Assembly (NCBI GenBank): GCA_030695945.1
Contig: JAUYOG010000024.1
Location: forward strand, 1 to 64,000
Length of the DNA: 64,000 nt
Source of the DNA: Ramlibacter sp.
GTDB taxonomy: Bacteria; Pseudomonadota; Gammaproteobacteria; Burkholderiales; Burkholderiaceae_C
Direction of reading: 5' to 3'
Shown here one piece after another: positions 26,036 to 34,994 of the stretch. Under the pieces are notes generated by a model. That model did no database searches, was not told the origin of the DNA, and saw only the letters and a program-made list of their open reading frames with translations. The position numbers and the translations under genes are program-made. Numbering within the stretch: position 1 is the first letter of the stretch; each line of letters opens with the position of its first letter.

Positions 26036-27022
26036 TCAGGGGTCGATGCGGATATTGGCCGCCTTGACCACCTCACCCACGCGCCGGATTTCCTCCCTGA
26101 TGATGCGACCAAACTGCTCAGGGGTATTCGGTGCGGCTTCGAACGATAGATCCGCGAAGCGGGCCTTCACGTGCGGACTCTGCACGGCCTTGGCCACGGC
26201 GGCGTTGAGCCTTTCCACGACATCCCGGGGAAGGTTGGCGGGACCCCACAGGCCGTACCAGGACAGCAGCTCGAACTCCGGCATGCCGCTTTCTGCCACC
26301 GTAGGGACATCCGGCATGCTCGCCAACCGCTTCCGGCTGGTGACGGCTATGGGCCTGAGCCTGCCGCCCTTGATGAATGGCGTGACGCCGGGCAGCGGCG
26401 AGACCGCGGCTGTCACATGCCCGCCCATGACATCCGTCAGCTGCGGCACGGCTCCCTTGTACAGGACGATCTCCATGTCCAGCTTCAGCTCGCGATTGAT
26501 CATCTCTTCCGTCAAATGGCTGGTGGTTCCCAAGCCGGAAGTTGCCCAGGTCAGCTTTTTCGGATTTGCCCGAGCGTGCGCGGAGAGCCCGCGCAAGGTC
26601 TTGAATGAAGCGGACGGATTCACCACGACGGCCAGCGGCACATAACCCACCTGCGCGATCGCGGTGAAATCTTTCTCGGCGTCGTAAGTCTTGCGATTCA
26701 CGACGAGGGGCATGTACACCTGGCTCGAAGCATTGAACAGCAACGTGTAGCCATCGGCCGGTGCACGCGCTACCTCTTGAGAGCCGATCATGCCCGAGGC
26801 CCCTGGCTTGTTGTCGACCACGATGGACTGCCCGAGTTGCTTTTGCAGTTCTTCCGCGACAAGCCGGCCAACCGTGTCGATCGAGCCGCCGGGGGTGTAA
26901 GGCACCACCATGCGGATGGGCTTGTCGGCCGGGAAGGCGGCGAGCGCCACGCCTGCGGAAAGGGCAAAGAAAGCGATGCACATGCCCCAACGAGCGATGG
27001 ACCGGCGGGATGCGAGTTTCAT
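26036..27022 (-). CDS. Bug-type (tripartite tricarboxylate) substrate-binding protein
   Basis: The 328-residue periplasmic protein has a signal peptide (MKLASRRSIARWGMCIAFF, ending AGVALAAFP) and the Bug hallmarks FPADKPIRMVVPYTPGGSIDTVGR, VVDNKPGASGMIGS and YTLLFNASS. It binds a carboxylate ligand. No TctA/TctB membrane genes are near, which is normal for the large Bug families of Burkholderiales. ATG 27022 overlaps the stop of the truncated thiolase frame (ATGA) and has AGGAAA upstream. It is the last gene of the CoA-type catabolic operon. Confidence 0.87.
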   Translation of the reverse strand: MKLASRRSIARWGMCIAFFALSAGVALAAFPADKPIRMVVPYTPGGSIDTVGRLVAEELQKQLGQSIVVDNKPGASGMIGSQEVARAPADGYTLLFNASSQVYMPLVVNRKTYDAEKDFTAIAQVGYVPLAVVVNPSASFKTLRGLSAHARANPKKLTWATSGLGTTSHLTEEMINRELKLDMEIVLYKGAVPQLTDVMGGHVTAAVSPLPGVTPFIKGGRLRPIAVTSRKRLASMPDVPTVAESGMPEFELLSWYGLWGPANLPRDVVERLNAAVAKAVQSPHVKARFADLSFEAAPNTPEQFGRIIREEIRRVGEVVKAANIRIDP

Positions 27023-27483
27023 TTGATATTTCCTGCGTCGATGGGATAAATCGTGTCCTGCACGGAATTGGCCCGCGAGAAGGCGCCTTCCGCTTTCGGC
27101 ATCACGAACGGTGCGCGACTCATGCTCTCCACGCCTCCGGCGATCATCAGGTCGGCCTCGCCGGACTTGATCGCGCGCGCCGCCGTGCCCAGCGCATCCA
27201 GGCCGGAGCCGCAGAGCCGGTTGACAGTGGAGCCAGGTACCTCGAGCGGCAGCCCGGCCAGCAACGCGCTCATGCGCGCCACGTTTCGATTGTCTTCGCC
27301 CGCCTGATTGGCGCAGCCGTAGATCACGTCCGCCACCGCTTGCCAGTCCATGCGCGCATGGCGGGCCATCAGCGCGGCGATCGGGATGGCTCCGAGGTCG
27401 TCGGCGCGTACGGACGAGAGCGCGCCGCCATAGCGCCCGAAGGGCGTGCGGATCGCGTCGCAGATGAATGCATGTCGGTTCAT
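27019..27483 (-). pseudogene. Thiolase (acetyl-CoA acetyltransferase), N-terminal fragment
   Basis: The frame starts MNRHAFICDAIRTPFGRYGG and has the active-site cysteine in STVNRLCGSGLDA (Cys91) and IAGGVESMSRAPFV, as in beta-ketoadipyl-CoA-type thiolases. It ends after 154 residues instead of about 390. The last residues (YPIDAGNIK) are not thiolase-like; they come from the leader of the following Bug gene. The C-terminal His and Cys catalytic residues are missing, so it cannot be active alone. The start overlaps the PrpD-family stop by four bases. A deletion ending just before the Bug ribosome site explains the structure. Confidence 0.8.
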
Positions 27484-28805
27484 GGCAGGGTCTCGCTGGT
27501 GTCCAGGGTCCAAAGGCGGGCAGCGAGCGCCCGTGCGGCATCGGCGCCGATCACCGGCGCGGCGAACTCGACGAGCTTTCCCTCCAGGTCCGCATCGGTC
27601 AGGGGAAGCTCCGGATCGCCCTTTCGATTCGGTTGCAGGTGCGCAAGCCGCCGTCCATCCCGCAACACGATCTCGACCCGCGCGGAGCGCCGTCCCGGGA
27701 AGCTCGCATCGAGTTGCGGATCGACAGTCACCTGAATGCGCTCCATCAGTGCACGCGTTGCAGGAGCGTGCAGGCGGTCCGGTGCATAGGCGGCCATTCG
27801 GACACTGCCGTGCACTAATGCGGTCGCGACGACAAAGGGGATGCTGAATTGGGCTTCGTTGACGGTCGCGGGGCGCATATAGCAGGCAATGTCCAGCGCG
27901 GGCTTGTAGGTGCCGATGTGGATGCTGTCGATTTCGTCGGCGCGAAAGCAGTGGAGGCGCTGCAGTTCGAGCGCGCCGTCGATGGAGGGGAAGCTGTGGC
28001 CGCAGCCCACATGGTTCTTGAAGGTGGTGCGTGTGATGTGGAAGTCACGCCCCAACGTGGCGCCTACCTGGGACCAATCAGCACCGGTGCTCATGGCCAC
28101 GCCAAGACCCGCTTCGCCGTCGAGGACATCGAGCGAGCCGGTGATGCCGCGGGCAGCGAGCTGCGCTGCCAGCAGGCCACCCTCGGCCGCACGTCCGGGG
28201 TGGAGCGGCTTGGACATCGAGTCCATCCGGAAAGCCTGTTGCAAACCGGCCGCGAAGGTCGCGGCAGTCGCCAGCGCGTGCGCGAACTGAGTCTCGGACA
28301 AACGGAGCAGATAGCCCGCCGCTGCCACGGCGCCGAAAGTGCCCACCGTCCCCGTGTTGTGCCAATACTTGTAGTGCCCACGCCCGAGCGCGACGCCAAT
28401 ACGCGTCGAGATCTCGTAGCCGAGGACAACCGCCCGCAAGAACTCTTGCCCAGTAGACCCCGTCGAGTGCGCCGCAGCGAGCGCCGCGGAGATGGTTGCC
28501 GCCCCCGGGTGGTACATCGCCTCGCGAAAGCTGTCGTCGACTTCCGCCGCGTGGGCGGCGGCACCGTTGATCAGGGCCGCAGCGCGTGCCGTTGCCGCTC
28601 GGCCCAGGATCAGCCGGGCTGAGCCACGGTCGAGGTCCTCGGCCAGCACTTCTTCCAGCAGCCGGACAGGTTCCCTGGACAGGCCCGGGTAAACCGAGGC
28701 ATACCAGTCCACCACCGCCCGCTTGGCGTGGTGCAACACTTCGGCCGGCAGCGCCTGGCCCGAAAATTCCGCGGCGTACCGCGCGAAAACTTGCGTGGCG
28801 AACAT
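27480..28805 (-). CDS. MmgE/PrpD family protein
   Basis: A 441-residue member of the family that includes 2-methylcitrate dehydratase and cis-aconitate decarboxylase-like enzymes. Visible features are HAAEVDDSFREAMYHPGAATISAALA, KPLHPGRAAEGGLLAAQLA and the lysine/histidine site TTFKNHVGCGHSFPSIDG. ATG 28805 (MFATQVFARY) is chosen because GAGGAGG lies upstream and the preceding stop is two bases away. No prpB/prpC genes are near, so the substrate is probably not methylcitrate but some carboxylate handled by this CoA cluster. Confidence 0.83.
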   Translation of the reverse strand: MFATQVFARYAAEFSGQALPAEVLHHAKRAVVDWYASVYPGLSREPVRLLEEVLAEDLDRGSARLILGRAATARAAALINGAAAHAAEVDDSFREAMYHPGAATISAALAAAHSTGSTGQEFLRAVVLGYEISTRIGVALGRGHYKYWHNTGTVGTFGAVAAAGYLLRLSETQFAHALATAATFAAGLQQAFRMDSMSKPLHPGRAAEGGLLAAQLAARGITGSLDVLDGEAGLGVAMSTGADWSQVGATLGRDFHITRTTFKNHVGCGHSFPSIDGALELQRLHCFRADEIDSIHIGTYKPALDIACYMRPATVNEAQFSIPFVVATALVHGSVRMAAYAPDRLHAPATRALMERIQVTVDPQLDASFPGRRSARVEIVLRDGRRLAHLQPNRKGDPELPLTDADLEGKLVEFAAPVIGADAARALAARLWTLDTSETLP

Positions 28806-28806
28806 A

Positions 28807-30057
28807 TCAGGCAGCCTCCTCGAGCACATAACGTGGATCACCCTGAACGAAACCGGGGCTGCTCACTTGCGCCAGCCATGACAGGTCGGCTTCCAACGCC
28901 TGGGCTCCCCGACCGCGCGCCCAAGTCACGGGACCGCCCTGCCCTCGCGGGAAGCCATATCCGTTGAGCAGCACAACGTCGACGTCGCTTGCTCGCTGCG
29001 CAACGCCTTCCGCCAGCACCAGCGCGGCTTCATTCACCATGGCCAGCAGCGCGCGCCGCTGGATTTCCTCGGTGTCCAAGGTGCGTCGCACGATGCCTTT
29101 GTCAGCGCTTGCAGAAGTGATGAGCTCGCGCACAAGGGGATCAACCTGCCCTCGCGCCTTCCCGGCGCCTTCTTCGTACAGGTAATAGCCAGCCCCGGTC
29201 TTGCGCCCCAGTCGGCCCGCCTCGCAAAGCAGGTCCGGAATGCGAACGTAGCGCGCCTTCGTATCGCGGGTGGCCGCCTGGCTCTGGCGCATGCGCCAGG
29301 CGATGTCCAGGCCGGAAAGGTCCGCGACCGCGAAGGGACCCATGGCAAAGCCGAACGCTTCGAGCGCGGCATCCACCTGTTCGGGCATGGCACCTTCTTC
29401 CAGCATGAATTCGCACTGGCGGCGGTAAGCCGAGAAAATCCGGTTGCCCACGAACCCGAATGCATTGCCCGTGACGACCGGGAGTTTCCCGAGCCGCTTC
29501 GCAACTTCCAATGCGGTCACCAGAACTTCAGGCGCCGTTGCCGCGCCGCGCACAACCTCCACCAGCCGCATCACGTTCGCGGGGCTGAAGAAGTGCAGAC
29601 CCACCACATCGCCCGGCCTCGAGGTTGCGGCGGCGATCGCATCGACGTCGAGATAGGAGGTGTTGGTCGCGAGAATGGCGCCCGGCTTGGCAATTTTGTC
29701 CAGGCGGGCAAAGACTTCGCGTTTGACGGCCATGTCTTCAAACACAGCCTCGATGACCAGATCCGTTTGGGCGAGTGCGTTCCAATCGGTCGTCGCGTGC
29801 ACCCGGGCTTCGCACTCGGCGGCGGTGTCGGCGCTCACCTTGCCTGCGGCAACCCGGCGGGCATAGTGCTCGCGAATCCGGGTCGCGCCGCGTTGCAAGG
29901 CGGCAGCGTCCTGTTCGAGCAGCGTGACTTCCAGTTCGGCGTCGAGGCCACAGATGGCGATGCCTGTGCCCATGGTTCCCACGCCTATGACGGCCACGGT
30001 GCGCACTTGTCGAGGTGCAACGTCGCCGTTCTGCTGCAGATGTACGTGTAGAGTCAT
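28807..30057 (-). CDS. 3-hydroxyacyl-CoA dehydrogenase
   Basis: The 416-residue protein oxidises 3-hydroxyacyl-CoA to 3-oxoacyl-CoA with NAD. It has the Rossmann motif VAVIGVGTMGTGIAICGLDA, the active region LHFFSPANVMRLVEVVRG with the catalytic His, and NAFGFVGNRIFSAYRRQ. A second C-terminal domain (LLNGYGFPRGQGGPVTWA) follows, as in the C-terminal half of FadB-type proteins without the hydratase part. It overlaps the ligase gene by four bases. The separate hydratase is encoded at 32140. Confidence 0.88.
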   Translation of the reverse strand: MTLHVHLQQNGDVAPRQVRTVAVIGVGTMGTGIAICGLDAELEVTLLEQDAAALQRGATRIREHYARRVAAGKVSADTAAECEARVHATTDWNALAQTDLVIEAVFEDMAVKREVFARLDKIAKPGAILATNTSYLDVDAIAAATSRPGDVVGLHFFSPANVMRLVEVVRGAATAPEVLVTALEVAKRLGKLPVVTGNAFGFVGNRIFSAYRRQCEFMLEEGAMPEQVDAALEAFGFAMGPFAVADLSGLDIAWRMRQSQAATRDTKARYVRIPDLLCEAGRLGRKTGAGYYLYEEGAGKARGQVDPLVRELITSASADKGIVRRTLDTEEIQRRALLAMVNEAALVLAEGVAQRASDVDVVLLNGYGFPRGQGGPVTWARGRGAQALEADLSWLAQVSSPGFVQGDPRYVLEEAA

Positions 30058-32135
30058 GACAGGACGACGACGCCATCGGCCGCACGCACGCCCCGGCCTT
30101 GCGGCAACACGAAGACGGGGTTGATCTCCGCTTCCACCAGCCGTTCGCCCAGTTGCGCCGCCATCCGCGAGAACGCAACGATGATGTCCACCAGCGCTTC
30201 GATGTCGGCCTTGGGGCGACCCCGGAAGCCATCGAGCAGCGGCCAGGTCTTGAGCTCCTGCGCCATGCCGAGCGCCTCCTCCCGGCTCAAACCACCCTCC
30301 ACCGGCAGCAGCCGCATGGTGGTGTCCTTGAACAGCTCGGCGGTGATGCCGCCCATTCCAAGCAGCACCGCGGTGCCCAGCGGATCGCGGTGCATGCCCA
30401 GGATCAGTTCCGTACCGCCGGTCACCATCTCCTGCACGAGGAAGCGATTCGGCCGCACCTGGGCCTTTGATTCGACCTCATTGGCCATGTCGACCAGCCG
30501 CGAACCGATCTGCTCCGGCGTGACGTTGACAGCCACGCCACCCACGTCGCTCTTGTGCGTGATCTCGCCCGACAGGATCTTCAGCACGACGCGGCCACCG
30601 AGCTCCTGGGCGGCCCGTTCGGCTTCAGACGCGGTTGCGACCACGATCTCGCGCGCGCAAGGCACGCCGAAGCGCGCGAAGAGCTGCTTGGCCTGCGCTT
30701 CGTCCAATGATCCGGAGGGAAGCTCGCCGACGGCCACCGACGCCGCCGCGGCTTGCGGCTCGGGCGCCTTCCATTTCGCGGCCTGGAGCATGCCGCCCAG
30801 CGCGGCAGTGCAGCTCTCGGCAGCGGCGAAGGCGGGAACGCCACGCCGCGTCAGGAGAGCCGCGACGTCCGGCGCGTGGGGGCTGACGTAGGCATTGACC
30901 GGCTTGTCGGACAGCGGCAGGCAGTCCTCGATGGCGCCTGCCATGAGCTCTGGCATTGCCAGGCTCGAGGAGCCGACGATGATGGTGAGCGCGTCGTAGC
31001 TGGGGCTGGCTAGCAGGATTTTGATGGCGCTGCGCAGCAGGTCCGGCTGCAGGCCTGCCAGTGTCACGTCAATCGGATTGCGGTCCAGTGCGGCGTGGTC
31101 GCCGGTCTGCAGCGCCCGCAACGCGGCGGCGGTCTGCGCATCCGGGGCGGGCGTGTCGAAACCGGAAACGCCAAGGCTGTCAGACACCAGCGTGCCGGCG
31201 CCGCCCGTGGAGGTCAGGATGGCGACGCGATTGCCGCGCAGCTTGCGGCCGGAAGCGAGTGCCACCGGAATATCCAGAAGATCGTCGAAGGTCTGTGCGC
31301 GGATCACGCCGCATTGGCGAAACAGGGCGTCGTACATGCGATCGGCGCCCGCAAGCGCACCGGTATGAGACACAGCAGCCTTGGCGCCCGCCTCGGAACG
31401 CCCGATCTTGAAGGCGACGATCGGCTTGCCCGCGCGGGCGGCCTTGAGCGCGGCAGCACGGAACTTCCCGGGGTTGCGTACGGTTTCGACGTACAGCGCG
31501 ATCACCTTGGTGGCTTCGTCGTCGACGAGGGCGTCGATGAAGTCAGCCAGTTCCAGATCCACCTCGTTGCTGGTGGAAATGAGCTTGGACAGGCCAATGC
31601 CTCGGGCCGCTGCACGGGACAGCAAGGATCCGAGGATGCCGCCGCTTTGCGACACGACGCCGATCGACCCCTTCGGGAAGTGCTCCATCTCCAGCGCACC
31701 GGTGGCGGAAAGGACGATGTTGTCGGTCAAGTTGACCAGGCCGATGGTGTTGGGCCCCAGGATGCGCATGGCGCCGGCGGCTTCCATCAACTGCTGCTGG
31801 CGGCGTGCTCCCTGTTCACCTGTTTCGGTGTATCCGCTGGCGAGCACGATGGCGGCCGCAGTGCCCCGGGCGGCCAACTCGCGCACGGCCAGATGCGCAC
31901 GTTCGGCGCCGAGCAGGACGATGGCGACGTCGGGAGTTTCCGGGAGCGAGCTCACATCGGGGTAGCACTGGAGGCCCGCGATTTCCTGGACCTTCGGATT
32001 CACGGGGTAGATCTTCCCGCCGAAGGAATGCTTCATGAGGTAGGCGACCGGACGGCCGGCGGTCTTGGTCGGATCGGCCGATGCGCCAATCACGGCGACG
32101 CTGCGAGGCTGGAGGAGTCGGTTGATCGAGTTCAT
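30054..32135 (-). CDS. Acetate--CoA ligase family protein (NDP-forming acyl-CoA synthetase)
   Basis: The 693-residue protein combines a CoA-binding domain (RSVAVIGASADPTKTAGRP), succinyl-CoA-ligase-like domains with the phospho-histidine region AAVSHTGALAGADR, and a C-terminal ATP-grasp domain (VVLKILSGEITHKSDVGGV; LVEAEINPVFVL). It would activate a carboxylic acid to its CoA thioester at the head of the degradation route. It lies four bases after the enoyl-CoA hydratase gene. Confidence 0.87.
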   Translation of the reverse strand: MNSINRLLQPRSVAVIGASADPTKTAGRPVAYLMKHSFGGKIYPVNPKVQEIAGLQCYPDVSSLPETPDVAIVLLGAERAHLAVRELAARGTAAAIVLASGYTETGEQGARRQQQLMEAAGAMRILGPNTIGLVNLTDNIVLSATGALEMEHFPKGSIGVVSQSGGILGSLLSRAAARGIGLSKLISTSNEVDLELADFIDALVDDEATKVIALYVETVRNPGKFRAAALKAARAGKPIVAFKIGRSEAGAKAAVSHTGALAGADRMYDALFRQCGVIRAQTFDDLLDIPVALASGRKLRGNRVAILTSTGGAGTLVSDSLGVSGFDTPAPDAQTAAALRALQTGDHAALDRNPIDVTLAGLQPDLLRSAIKILLASPSYDALTIIVGSSSLAMPELMAGAIEDCLPLSDKPVNAYVSPHAPDVAALLTRRGVPAFAAAESCTAALGGMLQAAKWKAPEPQAAAASVAVGELPSGSLDEAQAKQLFARFGVPCAREIVVATASEAERAAQELGGRVVLKILSGEITHKSDVGGVAVNVTPEQIGSRLVDMANEVESKAQVRPNRFLVQEMVTGGTELILGMHRDPLGTAVLLGMGGITAELFKDTTMRLLPVEGGLSREEALGMAQELKTWPLLDGFRGRPKADIEALVDIIVAFSRMAAQLGERLVEAEINPVFVLPQGRGVRAADGVVVLS

Positions 32136-32139
32136 GGCC

Positions 32140-32934
32140 TTACTCCTTGCTGGCCGCCGACTTGGCGAGAAACGACATTACGGATTCGCGGTGCTCGGTG
32201 CTCGTGTAGCAGATGCCCTGAGCCTGGCTGCCCTGGGCGAACACCTGCTGCGCCGACATTTCGAAGCTCTGATTGAGGATGGTCTTGCCAAGCGCGAGCG
32301 CCGTCGCGGACCCCTTGCTGAGTTCAGCCGCCCACGTTTGCGCCTCGGCCAGCAGGCGATCGGCGCTGGTCTTGCGATCGACGATGCCAAGCGCCACTGC
32401 TTCGTCCGCGTCCACCTTGCGCCCCGTGAAGATCAGGTCCTTGGCCTTCGGCAGACCGACACGACGCGGCAGGAAGTACATCCCGCCGCCGTCGGGAATG
32501 ATTCCGCGGTGGATGTAGGACCAGGTGAAGCTTGCCCACTCACTCGCAATGATGAAGTCGCAGGCCAACGCAGTGTCCGCACCCAGTCCGGAGGCGGCGC
32601 CGTTGACTGCGGCGATCACGGGCTTGGGCATGGTGTGCAGCAAGGCCTGCGTGTGGTGCACGCGCTGCTGGCGGTGCCAGCCATTGAAGGCGATCTCGCC
32701 GGCAGGTGCATTCATCCGCCGCTCCATTCCAGAGATGTCGCCGCCGGCGCAAAAGCCCTTGCCGGCACCGGTGAGGACCAGGGCGCGGATCGCCTTGTCG
32801 GCCGTGACGCGCTCCAAGGCGTGAATGAATTCGGTGCGCATGTCGTCGCTCATGGCGTTGCGCTTGTCGGGGCGGTTGAGGGTGAGCGTCGCAATGCCGC
32901 CCTGGACTTGCAAGTCAATCAGCGAGTAGTTCAT
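32140..32934 (-). CDS. Enoyl-CoA hydratase/isomerase
   Basis: The 264-residue crotonase-fold enzyme has the CoA/oxyanion segments LTGAGKGFCAGGDISGM and VNGAASGLGADTALACDFII, and a catalytic-region WSYIHRGIIPDGGGMYFLPRRVG with an acidic residue in place. It hydrates 2-enoyl-CoA for the dehydrogenase encoded downstream. ATG 32934 (MNYSLIDLQ) is preferred to an upstream TTG. It follows the Bug gene by 23 bases. Confidence 0.87.
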   Translation of the reverse strand: MNYSLIDLQVQGGIATLTLNRPDKRNAMSDDMRTEFIHALERVTADKAIRALVLTGAGKGFCAGGDISGMERRMNAPAGEIAFNGWHRQQRVHHTQALLHTMPKPVIAAVNGAASGLGADTALACDFIIASEWASFTWSYIHRGIIPDGGGMYFLPRRVGLPKAKDLIFTGRKVDADEAVALGIVDRKTSADRLLAEAQTWAAELSKGSATALALGKTILNQSFEMSAQQVFAQGSQAQGICYTSTEHRESVMSFLAKSAASKE

Positions 32935-32957
32935 GGTGTTGCCCAATGCTTTTCGGT

Positions 32958-33935
32958 TCAGTCGATCTTGATGTTGTTTTCCTTGACGATCCTGCTCCAG
33001 CGTGCCCCTTCTGCCCGGACGTAGTCGTCCAATTCCTTCGGGGCGCCGGCGCTGACGGTCAAGCCTTCCGGCTCGATCTTCTTGCGGAATTCCGGGTTGT
33101 CCGTCGCCTTCTTTGCTGCGGCATGGAGCTTGGCGATGGTGTCAGCGGGAGTGCCCGCGGGGACAAACAGGCCATACCAGCTTTCGACCGCGTAACCGGG
33201 CACCGTCTCCGCGATCGCCGGAAGGTCTTTCATGGCCGGCGAGCGTTTCGGCGTGGTCACCCCCAGCGCGCGCATCTTGCCGCCCGCGATCTGTGGCGCG
33301 GCTGCCGCCGCGGTGGCGAACATGACATCCACTTGGCCGCCCAGCAGGTCGGTCATGGCCGGCCCCGCACCGCGGTAGGGGATGTGCGTCATCTTCGTCT
33401 TCGCGAGGTTGCTGAACATCTCGCCCGCCAAATGCGCCGAGGTGCCATTACCTTGCGAGGCGTAAGTCAACTTGCCGGGTTGAGCGCGCGCAGCAGCAAG
33501 CACGTCCGCAACCGATTTGTAAGGGCTCTCCGATCGGACCACCAGAACATTGGGCCCGCGGGCCAACAGAATGACGGGGTCGAAGGCCTTGTCCGTGTCG
33601 AAAGGCAGCTTGGCCATCAGGCTGGGATTGACGGCGTGCGCAAAACTTGCCACCACCACTGTGTAGCCGTCGGCGGGACTCTTCGCCACGAGATCGGTAC
33701 CGATGATGGTTCCCGCACCCGGCTTGTTGTCCACGATCACCGACTGGCCCAGTGCCTGCGCCATGCCAGCGCCAAGGGCGCGGGCGATCGCGTCGGTGCC
33801 GCCTCCGGGCGCGAAGGGAACGACCAGTTTCACCGGCCTGTCCGGAAACGCGGCGACTGCCGCACTCGCTACGAACATGGTGACGGCAATTGCGGCGCCG
33901 GCCCGCACGAGAAGGGAACGGAATCTGATGGTCAT
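32958..33935 (-). CDS. Bug-type substrate-binding protein
   Basis: The 325-residue periplasmic protein has a signal peptide ([18 protein letters not shown], ending AAVAAFP), then [42 protein letters not shown] and SHAVNPSL-like sequence ([13 protein letters not shown]). It is the first gene of the CoA cluster, divergent from the IclR regulator, with two TTCCA-N5-TGGAA sites in between. It is closely similar to the Bug protein encoded at 34995, so one probably arose from the other. It likely binds the acid degraded here. Confidence 0.87.
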   Translation of the reverse strand: MTIRFRSLLVRAGAAIAVTMFVASAAVAAFPDRPVKLVVPFAPGGGTDAIARALGAGMAQALGQSVIVDNKPGAGTIIGTDLVAKSPADGYTVVVASFAHAVNPSLMAKLPFDTDKAFDPVILLARGPNVLVVRSESPYKSVADVLAAARAQPGKLTYASQGNGTSAHLAGEMFSNLAKTKMTHIPYRGAGPAMTDLLGGQVDVMFATAAAAAPQIAGGKMRALGVTTPKRSPAMKDLPAIAETVPGYAVESWYGLFVPAGTPADTIAKLHAAAKKATDNPEFRKKIEPEGLTVSAGAPKELDDYVRAEGARWSRIVKENNIKID

Positions 33936-34006
33936 GGGACTTGTCTCCTGAGTGTCGGAAGGGATGACTCGAGCTTAAGCAACGAGCCCGCTTTTTGCAT
34001 CCACCA

Positions 34007-34025
34007 AATTCCAAAGAGTGGAATT
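34007..34025. promoter_or_regulatory. IclR operator candidate, AATTCCA-N5-TGGAATT
   Basis: A 19-base palindrome with perfect seven-base arms, 72 bases before the Bug/hydratase operon. It is one of three TTCCA-N5-TGGAA copies, all around the iclR gene. Confidence 0.7.
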
Positions 34026-34052
34026 GCGCGCAGCCCGCGACGTCGTTTTGCG

Positions 34053-34067
34053 TTCCAATAGATGGAA
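34053..34067. promoter_or_regulatory. IclR operator candidate, TTCCA-ATAGA-TGGAA
   Basis: Ends 10 bases before the regulator start at 34078, a position suited to autorepression. It has the same arms and spacing as the copies at 34007 and 34917. Confidence 0.7.
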
Positions 34068-34077
34068 TCACTTTCTG

Positions 34078-34914
34078 ATGGAGACTGCGATGACGACCAC
34101 ACCTGATCCGGATCGCCGCCTTGCCCGAATGAAGGCGCTGCGTGATGACAAGCCGGGGATCTCCCCTGTCAACCGCTCGCTGGAGCGAGGCATCGAACTG
34201 CTGAGATCATTCCGGCCGGGCTCGGAACTGCTTGGGAATGCAGAGCTTGCCGAGCGCACGGGCTTGTCGCGTTCCACGGTCAGCCGCTTGACGCAGACCC
34301 TTGTGGGCGGCGGGTTGCTCCAGATCGATCCCCGGAGCCGGGCATTCCGGCTCGCACCGGCCGTGCTGAGCTTTGCCCATGCCATGCGCACGGGCTCCTT
34401 CGTGCTCTCTATCGCGGCGCCTCTGATGCGGCAGGCGGCCGAAGAGAACAAGATCAACGTCGGCCTGGCCGCGCCGGACCGCGACGAGATGGTCTACCTG
34501 GAGTCGATCCGGTACAACCGACGGCCATCGCTGCGCTCGGTGGTGTCGGGCCAGCGGGTGCCGATGGAACTCACGTCGCTGGGGCGAGCCCACCTCGCGA
34601 ACGCCACCGAAGCGAAACGAAAGGCCCTGCTCGCTCACTTCCGCCAGACAAGGGGAGCACAGTGGCGCGCTCTGGAGGCCGAGATTTCCATGGCGATGAC
34701 GAGCGTGGCGGACCGTGGTTTTTGCGCGGCCTCGTGGCAGCCGGAAGTCGTTGCCGTTGCAACCCCGCTTGTATTTCAGGGATCGCAATACGCGCTGAAC
34801 GTCAGCCTGTCCAGCGCGGAACCTTTCGATGAAGTGGTTGCGGAACTCGCGCCCAAACTGCTCGCTTTGAAGAAGAGCATCCTGCATGCTCTCGAAGTTG
34901 CTACCGGGGATTGA
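34078..34914 (+). CDS. IclR-family transcriptional regulator
   Basis: A 278-residue regulator with a winged helix-turn-helix (LERGIELLRSFRP; NAELAERTGLSRSTVSRLTQTL) and an IclR effector domain (VSGQRVPMELTSLGRAHLA; GFCAASWQPEVVAVATPLVF). ATG 34078 or 34090 may be the start. It lies between two Bug genes. The palindromes on both sides indicate that it controls the minus-strand CoA operon, itself and the Bug/CoA-transferase pair. A decayed relative of its C-terminus lies at 2541-2830. Confidence 0.87.
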   Translation: METAMTTTPDPDRRLARMKALRDDKPGISPVNRSLERGIELLRSFRPGSELLGNAELAERTGLSRSTVSRLTQTLVGGGLLQIDPRSRAFRLAPAVLSFAHAMRTGSFVLSIAAPLMRQAAEENKINVGLAAPDRDEMVYLESIRYNRRPSLRSVVSGQRVPMELTSLGRAHLANATEAKRKALLAHFRQTRGAQWRALEAEISMAMTSVADRGFCAASWQPEVVAVATPLVFQGSQYALNVSLSSAEPFDEVVAELAPKLLALKKSILHALEVATGD

Positions 34915-34916
34915 AG

Positions 34917-34931
34917 TTCCACTGCATGGAA
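34917..34931. promoter_or_regulatory. IclR operator candidate, TTCCA-CTGCA-TGGAA
   Basis: Starts two bases after the regulator's stop and ends 63 bases before the next Bug gene. It is the third copy of the palindrome. Confidence 0.7.
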
Positions 34932-34994
34932 TCGGGAGGGTGCGGCAAGCCGCGTCTCTCCTTAGAGTCTCCATCCACTACACCGGAGACAGTG

